Source: Erodium maritimum
Lineage: Eukaryota > Streptophyta > Magnoliopsida > Geraniales > Geraniaceae
NCBI GenBank assembly: GCA_963921825.1
Contig: OY997591.1
Location: forward strand, 29,967,825 to 30,031,824
Direction: 5' to 3'
DNA length: 64,000 nucleotides
The stretch's first letter is position 1; the number at the start of each line of letters is the position of its first letter. The notes below the pieces were generated by a model, which ran no database searches, was not told the DNA's origin, and saw only the letters and a list, made by a program, of their open reading frames with translations. This document shows, piece after piece, positions 57,063-64,000 of this stretch. Both the position numbers and the translations under genes were made by a program.

Positions 57063-58301
57063 AAGAGATGGTTCTCAGCTTTTGAAATGAGAGATTAGAG
57101 TAGAGATTTGTCTAGAACTATTTGTAAATCCAGTATTCTTCAGTAAGAATTCCTCAATTGTTCTTTGCTAGGATTTATATCCTGACATAGATACAAGGAT
57201 AAACTTGTACATCTGTCCAAGTAGATGAAATGGGGTTGTGAAGAAGGAGAAGACGAATGTATTTTCATACCTACATACATGTAGGTAACCATGATGAAGT
57301 GACAACTACTAGCCACAAAAGAGTAATTGACTCAAGGAAAATATGCACTTGCACTAACACACTTCATATAGTTTAACACAAACAAGGGTTTGTACTGTAC
57401 CAAGCCAACAAAAGCTAAGCCTTTTTTAAATACTGCAAGTCAGGAACAGAAGGGCTCTCTACACACGAGGGCCCAGCTGCAAAAATAGAGCATAAACACC
57501 ATGTGTCCAAACCTACCTAGACAAACTCAAACCAAGAGGAGGTGTTTCTGGAGGTCTAATCTTCTCTTCGAACAACCACCGTTTGCCACCAACTGCTCTG
57601 CCTGTTACACAACACTTGATGAGTAAATAAATTATGCTGGTTACAAAATGTAGAATATAATTTCCTAATTAAATAGCAGAACGTCATTTAACATAATTAA
57701 AAGTTTCATGTATTGCTGCTGGTTCTCTCTGCACAAGTTAGATAATTTATCAGACTGGGTAATTTTTGAAAACTCAAACTATTCAGATGTGAAAAGAAAA
57801 AAATAAACTATACCAAATCATATAATTAGCAAAAACATTTAATAAAATGTCCATGTCATTATATTCTTCTCAGACCTTACAGCTCTACCTGTCAATTTCT
57901 AACTCTGCATGCTATTAAAGATAGAACATGTGATGGTCTGTTCAATCAACAATGAGCTAATGAGGAACCATCAGTCAGACATATGTCACACTAGTTCAGA
58001 TGGATAGGTAGGGATTAACAACTGCATGATTAGCCTTTAGTACACGATAAGCTGCATTATGTTCCAAACCAAACAACCAAGACCGCTCTTTATAAAACTC
58101 TGATGGTATCTCATAAGTATTTCCTTTATTTTCTTTCTTAGTACTTAGTTCAGGCACAAAAGAAGCAATAGACAGACAAAATATATTTGAGTACAACTGA
58201 ACTATGTAAAAACATATGAACATGCAAGAGATTGCAAACCTTTCAGCCATGACCAGGTTTGCAGGCACCATACTTGTCCCTTGCTACAGATAGCTTCACC
58301 T
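57063..58301. other. Spacer, includes the 3'UTR of the SUVH gene
   Basis: No coding domain recognised. The part next to 58302 must hold the 3'UTR of the SUVH gene on the minus strand. Open stretches such as 57996-58271 show no known family. Confidence 0.45.
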
Positions 58302-60308
58302 TCAACCAAAATAACCTCGGCACTTTGATGACCCACACAAGCATCTCCGTCTCCCATGGACTGCACCATTACCCTCTGCTTCAGCAGAGCTAATTCCATA
58401 ATCATAAGTCAACTCTGTCAATGGAGGAATGTGCCTCATTGCAAAAAATGCAATATGAAGAAAGGACTCATTGTTGTGTTCATAAATGATTGGCTGCCAG
58501 AAAACATTTGGTGAGCAACTATGATTCATAAACCGAGCTACATTACCAACATTTTTGGCATTTATGATGAGGGGGGATGGTATTTCATAATCCTCATCAG
58601 CGTCCCCAAAATTCTCCTCAAAATTCTCCTCGTCCAGCAATTCAGGTTTGTAATTCCACTTGAACGGATTATAACTACGGGAAGTATCAAAAATATACTC
58701 ATTCATTTCATTCTCCCTTGCCCTAGGTTTGTCCACAACTTCACCTGCATATTCACAAATAAAAGTACCAGCACGAATAGGATCCCATGAACGCAGCCCC
58801 CAGCCCCTATCATTTGTTTTAAACACTTCGAAATGTGCTCTCAAACCAGTCTGGGAGACTCGGTTTTTGCAGTTAGGAAAGCACGGGCATGATGGACCAC
58901 ATTCATATATCATTGGCTTCCGGCTGACAAGAATCCCATTGGATGTGTATGGAAAACCACCTCCATTTTTTTGGATGCATGTGCAGTTGGGATCACCAGG
59001 TTGGCACGCTTTTTTGCAGTTGCAGCCCAAAGAATGATCTGTTAATCCGTAAGATTTAGTGTACTTGAGCACAGGACTATAAGTGAAAGTATAAGGTCCT
59101 TTATCACCATCAACATCGTTTACAAGTGAAACAGGCATCCTTTCACCACCTGAAGTCAGGTCTGGACGTATTTGTCCTTCCCTTGAAGAGAAGCCATCCC
59201 TCCACCTTTGAATGGATTTCCAGACCGAGAAGGCACCAGGCTGCCCTGGTAGCCTGACCAACTTGTACTTAAATATGTTGCAGCCTGACTTTGCTTTCTC
59301 CATCCATGACTCACGTATTGTATAAAGACCATCATACACATAGACCTTTGATGATGGATTTATAGAATCCTTCACACCTCGGATTACTCTGACCTCATTT
59401 GCTCGGTGCAAACTTCTTTCCAGAGCAAGATTGCCCCTTTCTAATTTCTGATCAGCTGCTACCTTATTATCTTTCTTGTTGGCCATCCCACCCTGGCCAC
59501 TATATATTAGAACATCAGTATCCTCTGCCTCATCCTCATATCCTCCGGAAGAAACAATGCTCAAAGCCACCGGTTCTTCTTGAAAATCACCCTTGAGAAC
59601 CATGTAGTCGATACCACCCATGGACTGAGCATGCAATCCCACCGCACATAACTCCATCCGGAAAAAGTATATGTCCCCAACCTCAACACCGGGGACTATA
59701 CCGACTCTCTTCTTCATGTTTGTCCGATACCCTTTGGTCAATAAAATATTTCCAGCTTTCAAATCTGAACGCTTACTTAGTGCAGAGTGTTCTTCAAGCT
59801 GGGCAATCCTTCGCCTGAGAGCGTCAAATGTCATTTGTACATCAACAACAGTTTCCCTATCACCATCATCTTTCAGTGCTGTACTAATTCCAACGGCGTA
59901 CATCGAGCTAGAGCTTTTCCGCCCGTTGATAGATGATGTTGTCACTTGTGCTTTCCTTGACCTCTTTCTTGCTGAAATGGAGACACCAAACTGGGCGTCC
60001 GCAGACGACTCTGTATCCCCATTAGATGCTCCAGAATAACTAATGGGCACTGCAACTGTTGGGGTTCTAAATGAGCGAAGGGGAGCAGGCATAGGCGCTC
60101 GTGGGGTTTGTGTTGGGTTTGGCTCAGGCGATGGAAATCCTTGAGGTCCACTGAATGGGTAAAATGGGGCGTACCCAGAAGGAAATGGACCAGAAGGAGG
60201 TGCACATACGGTTGAAGAAGGAGCCTGAGGAGTGCTTGGGAATATAGGTACCAAACTGCGCAATGGTTTCACATCCAAGACCCTGGACTTATCAAAACCT
60301 CCTTCCAT
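58302..60308 (-). CDS. SUVH1/SUVH3-type SRA-SET domain protein
   Basis: Nuclear SU(VAR)3-9 homologue. The SRA domain binds methylated cytosine and the SET domain is of the H3K9 methyltransferase class. Arabidopsis SUVH1 and SUVH3 act as methyl-DNA readers that support expression (family knowledge). Uninterrupted 668-residue ORF, close to the family's length of about 670. N-terminus is MEGGFDKSRVLDVKPLRSLV plus a proline-rich region (25-80) and basic RKRSRK (114-119). SRA is at about 200-355 (VGIVPGVEVGDIYFFRMELC). Pre-SET cysteines are at 425-485. SET is at 490-640 with RGWGLRS, NHSCSPN (595-601) and TYDYG. The post-SET motif is CLCGSSKC (656-663). ATG 60308 was preferred to 60344 because the conserved N-terminus begins there. 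A 5'UTR intron precedes it. Confidence 0.92.
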   Translation of the reverse strand: MEGGFDKSRVLDVKPLRSLVPIFPSTPQAPSSTVCAPPSGPFPSGYAPFYPFSGPQGFPSPEPNPTQTPRAPMPAPLRSFRTPTVAVPISYSGASNGDTESSADAQFGVSISARKRSRKAQVTTSSINGRKSSSSMYAVGISTALKDDGDRETVVDVQMTFDALRRRIAQLEEHSALSKRSDLKAGNILLTKGYRTNMKKRVGIVPGVEVGDIYFFRMELCAVGLHAQSMGGIDYMVLKGDFQEEPVALSIVSSGGYEDEAEDTDVLIYSGQGGMANKKDNKVAADQKLERGNLALERSLHRANEVRVIRGVKDSINPSSKVYVYDGLYTIRESWMEKAKSGCNIFKYKLVRLPGQPGAFSVWKSIQRWRDGFSSREGQIRPDLTSGGERMPVSLVNDVDGDKGPYTFTYSPVLKYTKSYGLTDHSLGCNCKKACQPGDPNCTCIQKNGGGFPYTSNGILVSRKPMIYECGPSCPCFPNCKNRVSQTGLRAHFEVFKTNDRGWGLRSWDPIRAGTFICEYAGEVVDKPRARENEMNEYIFDTSRSYNPFKWNYKPELLDEENFEENFGDADEDYEIPSPLIINAKNVGNVARFMNHSCSPNVFWQPIIYEHNNESFLHIAFFAMRHIPPLTELTYDYGISSAEAEGNGAVHGRRRCLCGSSKCRGYFG

Positions 60309-60375
60309 CACAACCAAAAATACACAGCAAAACCAAATTCCCAACTTTTACCAACTTGTGCTACTCTGGGATTTT

Positions 60376-60707
60376 CTGTACAGAAACAGATTAGAATCAG
60401 GGGAGTTATATCCAACTTCAATTAACCACAACACACAAATTAAATCATGTCACACAAAAATCACAAAAGCAAACATTATATTCTTTTAAAATGTTAATAA
60501 GAACTTCCAAAAAAAGGACTAAAACCCCAAAAAGTCATGAAGATCGAAAAACAGAGTTTGAACAGATGATAGGGTACATGAGATCCAAAGACTATTACCA
60601 AAATTCCAAACATAATCCCCAGATAAAAAAGGGTTCCTGAAATTTAGAGCATATCATATATCATGAACAAACAGACGACAATAAAATAAAAAGGGAAAAA
60701 GTTTCAC
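60376..60707 (-). other. Predicted 5'UTR intron of the SUVH gene
   Basis: On the minus strand donor AAG|GTGAAAC (exon ends at 60708) and acceptor TTTCTGTACAG (next exon from 60375). The 332-bp stretch between is AT-rich. An intron in the leader with an intronless coding region is common for this gene family. Confidence 0.55.
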
Positions 60708-60939
60708 CTTTCGATTTATGAAATTGGATCTTGATTCAGGGGATCGACAAGGGGGCGAAGAAAATGTGAAATTGGGTACAGCAAACGAGAAGAGAGAAGA
60801 GAGAGTATTATGTTTCTACTACGACTAGCTCTGCCTGACCTGCAGGGTGCTTCTGGTCATTTCATTTTCAATTAAATTTACGATTTTATTTTATTTTTGG
60901 AATTATGAAAAGTCAGTTTTAGCCTTTAAGAGGGACGCG

Positions 60940-60972
60940 TGCCTATGCCTATGCCTATGCCTATGCCTATGC
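60940..60972. repeat. Hexanucleotide microsatellite (TGCCTA)5
   Basis: Five and a half perfect TGCCTA units, about 250 bp upstream of the SUVH first exon. Confidence 0.95.
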
Positions 60973-61524
60973 GTAATTATATAGTGGTATGAGGGGTTGT
61001 TTTGTTCATTAAATTTATGGTAGCCAATACTCCAAGCTATAGGCCCAATAATTCTTTTTAAACCACAGGCGATACATGTGATTTACAATGTACCGCTCTT
61101 TACCCAGTGGACCCCTCTATTTTTCAGTTTAGTCCTTATCTCATTGCCAAGTTTGAATAAGACCAAATGTGAGTTTTTTTTTAATATTTGTGTGTAAATT
61201 TTAGGGTTAAAGGTAAAAACATATTTGTATGTATGAGTTACCAATGATAAGTTATTATAAAATTTAAAGTGTTAAATAAATGACTATATTTAGGTCACAT
61301 GTTATTTACATATTTTAATGAATTGATCACATATTTTTCATATGTCTTATGAATTAGTTACATATTATTTACGTACTTTTATAAATTGATTATGTATCAT
61401 TCACTTGTCTTAAGAATTGGTCACATATCATTTACATGTATCCAATAAGGCTGATACTTTAGGTTGGTTTATTATTTATGACCAATACATAAAGATAGGT
61501 TTTTACATTTACCCGTTCATTTTG
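60973..61524. other. AT-rich spacer with loose repeats
   Basis: No gene. From 61290 to 61445 loose repeats of GGTCACATATCATTTACATG type occur every 35-40 bp. Confidence 0.5.
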
Positions 61525-62430
61525 TTAGAGCACTCATGGCGGGTTTAGTCGGATAATAGATTGTGTCTTAAAGGTTCTTAGTGTTGTTACATCTAGATTG
61601 GTTATTTATGTGTCAAGTAAGATGTTGTTCAAGATGTCGATCAGCAAAGATAGAAAAGATGTCTGATCAAATGTCTTTAGACATCTTGTGCATGTCCGGT
61701 GTTGAAGATTTGTTTCCTAGTTTGAAGATACTCCTACGATAGAGATCTATTCGATTTAGGAAGTATTCTTTGCGCAATGAAACTTGGAGATTCAGCTTGA
61801 TCATGACTCTAAGGATTAAGGAAACCCTAGGAGGCACGATTACAAGTTGTAGGAGCTATATAACGAGTGAAGATATTCAGAGCTCCGATCGGAGCATTAT
61901 TGCTGTTATTTGTAGATCATTAATGTCGTCGTTAAGACTATTTGTTCGTTGTTCTTTGTTTATGGATTCAGAGCTCCTAAGCGTGTTGGACTAGCGTATT
62001 GGGAGGCTGAATGTGCTGAACAAAGAAGAATGTTGTTGTTCTCAAACACTATTCATAATTGGATGTGTGGTTGGGTTGTGTTTGCGTGATTGAAGATTCA
62101 CGAAGAACCTCTATAGAAAAATGACTAATCTGAGACTGAAGGGCTCGAAGAGTTTAATCAAGAAAGGATCTCGGATTTAGGGGGAGTCCCAATTGCACTT
62201 GTAATAATAACATAAGGTTTGATCTAGGATGATCTGAAACTTGTATGTTCTGATTGATTACATATAGTGAAACCTTTCCACTAGTAGAGTGCCCCCAGAT
62301 ATACCTAGGTGATGTTGCACGGAACTGGGTAACAAACTTGTGTGTCCTTGTGTGCTTGCTTGTTCTTATTATCGTTTCCATTTTGTTATAAAGCAAGGTG
62401 TCTGTTAACAAGTCTGAACATTGTGTACGA
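61525..62430. mobile_element. Probable Copia-type LTR remnant
   Basis: TGTTAGAGCACTCATGG near 61528 and GTGTCTGTTAACA near 62411 could be LTR ends. The inner part (CCACTAGTAGAGTGCCCCCA, GGTGATGTTGCACGGAACTG) resembles LTRs of plant Copia elements of the SIRE type. No matching 5-bp duplication was found, so the boundaries are uncertain. Confidence 0.35.
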
Positions 62431-62969
62431 CATCTTGCTATTTGCACCTAACCAGAATTTCACTCAGGTTGAAGAAATATCGACGTTGATCGATTCTATA
62501 GTAGACCCAAATCTATCAGCGACGACTTTGACCGACCAATCCGATTCTTCCATGTGGCGACGCAAAAAAAAGGCTAAAACGATTTTGTCTGATAAAATAC
62601 CCATCAGTTTCGTCTTCATTCCCATACCAACCATTTTATTGATTCTTCTTCTGCAATCTTTGTTTTCAGTTCTCCGACGAATCCTCTTTAGCACACTATT
62701 CTCCAGCAAAGCTTTCAGCAGACTATATGGCGCAACTGGCTGCAAAGGATCTAGCGAAGGTATCAGTAGTTTCTCTAACGTATCCCATAGTATAATCTCC
62801 TGCGTAGCCTCTTCCATTTCTCCGGTGAAGGCAAGTGCAATTTCTTCGGGGAAGGTAACAATAGTTTCTCTGGTCTAGTTTGTAGTAAAGTTTTCTATAA
62901 TGTCCAATAGATTCTCCGTCGAAGCTCCTCTAGTGAAACAAACGACTTCAATCACATATCATTACCTCA
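62431..62969. other. Unassigned sequence with a minus-strand ORF
   Basis: An ORF of 117 codons (62464-62817, minus) begins MEEATQEIILWDTLEKLL and matches no family I know. It may be a fragment of the DNA into which the LTR at 62970 inserted. Confidence 0.35.
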
Positions 62970-64000
62970 TGTCACGCCCCAATTTCAGTAAACCGAACTC
63001 GGGACGCGAACATTTAAAAACATAAAAGCACTAGAAACCTGTTTTAAATAAATACTTTGAAATTACCATTTAGTTATCAAAAATAATATTTACAATACAA
63101 AAACGTCCCAACAAATGGACAAGGTACAAGTATCCGTCACTAGACTCAAAATAAAAAAGACCGGACTCCGCTCCTAGCTCCACAAGCTTCAAGAGCTCAC
63201 CTAGTCCGTCCAGTGATCAGTACCTGTAGGAAAAGCAGCTAGGGGTGAGCGTTCGCTCACCACCACAGATAACAGACTGACTATGGCATAATTAGCAGAC
63301 AAATCCAGTAACACCAAAACCAATCCAACACCGGGACTACAATCCCCAACTCAAGTACTCAACTGACCCACAACCCATTACCTTCCACGACAGACTCAAC
63401 CTCAAACTCGTAAAGTAAACCCGACACAACCATTTATGACCTCTTCCAAAGACACGAACACGGATCAGGCTAGCCAAAGAATGCTCACAACCTGCCGAGA
63501 CTCGAACACGGATCAGGCCAGCCAAAGAATGCTCGTAACCTACCGAGACCCGAAACGGATCAGGCTAGCCAAAGAATGCTCATAACCTGTCGAGACCCGA
63601 AACGGATCAGGCTAGCCAAAGAATGCTCATAACATGTCGAGACTCGAATTTGGTCAAGCCAGCCAAAGAATGCTCGTAACCTGCCAAAATCCACACCACT
63701 CCCCGACACGAAGTCGGGTTACTAACCCCGGGCAAACACAATCACAATCACAAGCAAAGCTCAACAAACAGTAACAAGACCAGTTCAACACTCCATAAGC
63801 ACTCATGGCCACTCAAGACTCCAACGGTAAGGACTCGGGTTCAACAACCCCACAGGCCCTCATGGCCTCCCAAGACACACCAACTGTAACTCACGGTCTC
63901 AACGACCCCACGGGCACTCATGGCCTCCCAAGACATCCCAACAGTAAAACACGGGCTCTCAAGGCCACCCAAGACACCAACAACAATACACGGGCTCTCA
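62970..64000 (-). mobile_element. Gypsy-type LTR (E), cut by the window edge
   Basis: Begins TGTCACGCCCCAATTTCAGT and follows the LTR at 34639 closely. It includes the 45-bp array (63460-63690), a CAATCA tract and the start of the 57-bp units. Whether it is solo or part of a complete element lies outside the window. Confidence 0.85.
63460..63690. repeat. 45-bp minisatellite in LTR E
   Basis: About five copies of a unit with ATCAGGCTAGCCAAAGAATG and CTCATAACCTGTCGAGACCC. This is a third sequence variant of the array found in the other LTR copies. Confidence 0.85.

Noticed and set aside
1-64000. tRNA and rRNA genes
   Set aside because: No cloverleaf-like sequence with A and B boxes and no rRNA core motif was noticed on either strand; a dedicated scan was not possible.

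Overview
This is a transposon-packed stretch of a nuclear plant genome, most likely a eudicot. The evidence is GT-AG introns, plant-type chromatin and chaperone genes, Copia and Gypsy LTR retrotransposons, L1-type LINEs, PIF/Harbinger, hAT and Mutator-like DNA elements, and AT-rich spacers. Nothing in the window fixes the species. There are four host-like genes. A p23 HSP90 co-chaperone lies at the left edge. An Ulp1-like protease gene (20.5-22.2 kb) is followed by a PWWP-domain gene (22.6-25.1 kb). A SUVH1/3-type SRA-SET protein lies at 58.3-60.3 kb. All four are on the minus strand. The rest is mostly mobile DNA, much of it nested.

Layout. 0-1 kb: p23 gene with a TATA-like box and a consensus heat-shock element. 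1-9 kb: degenerate LINE ORF1-like sequence, then a PIF/Harbinger element (3420-8555) whose transposase gene is split by a 3.2-kb solo LTR (4609-7792). 9-14.4 kb: a LINE piece with RRM and AT-hook (9069-10758, 15-bp target duplication) and two non-autonomous Mutator-like TIR elements with 9- and 10-bp duplications. 14.5-17.5 kb: a solo LTR in inverted orientation. 17.6-20.2 kb: LINE ORF1 remains. 20.2-25.1 kb: a degenerate copy of the PWWP gene's 3' end, the Ulp1-like gene, and the full PWWP gene. 25.4-42.3 kb: one Copia element carrying four insertions, each with its own target duplication: a hAT element, a foldback MITE, a LINE-like element, and a Gypsy element that keeps gag but almost no pol. 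44.4-52.5 kb: a LINE lacking its reverse transcriptase and split by a Copia-type solo LTR, itself split by a Gypsy-family solo LTR. 53-56.35 kb: a Mutator-like element split by a second Harbinger element whose transposase ORF has only two nonsense codons. 56.4-57.1 kb: PPR-like pseudogene. 58.3-60.8 kb: SUVH gene with a 5'UTR intron. 61.5-62.5 kb: probable LTR remnant. 62.97-64 kb: start of another LTR of the Gypsy group.

The dominant repeat is a group of Gypsy-type LTRs of about 3 kb whose outer end reads TGTCACGCCCC. There are six LTR copies: three solo LTRs, one LTR pair, and one cut by the window edge. Most carry internal minisatellites of 45 bp and 57-60 bp. The one copy with an internal region codes only for gag, so it is probably mobilised in trans. 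The most unusual locus is the Ulp1-like gene: a full set of splice sites can be read, but its last codons run into sequence homologous to the neighbouring PWWP gene. Two host genes are chromatin readers or modifiers (PWWP and SRA-SET); their presence in a TE-dense region is an observation, not evidence of a joint function.
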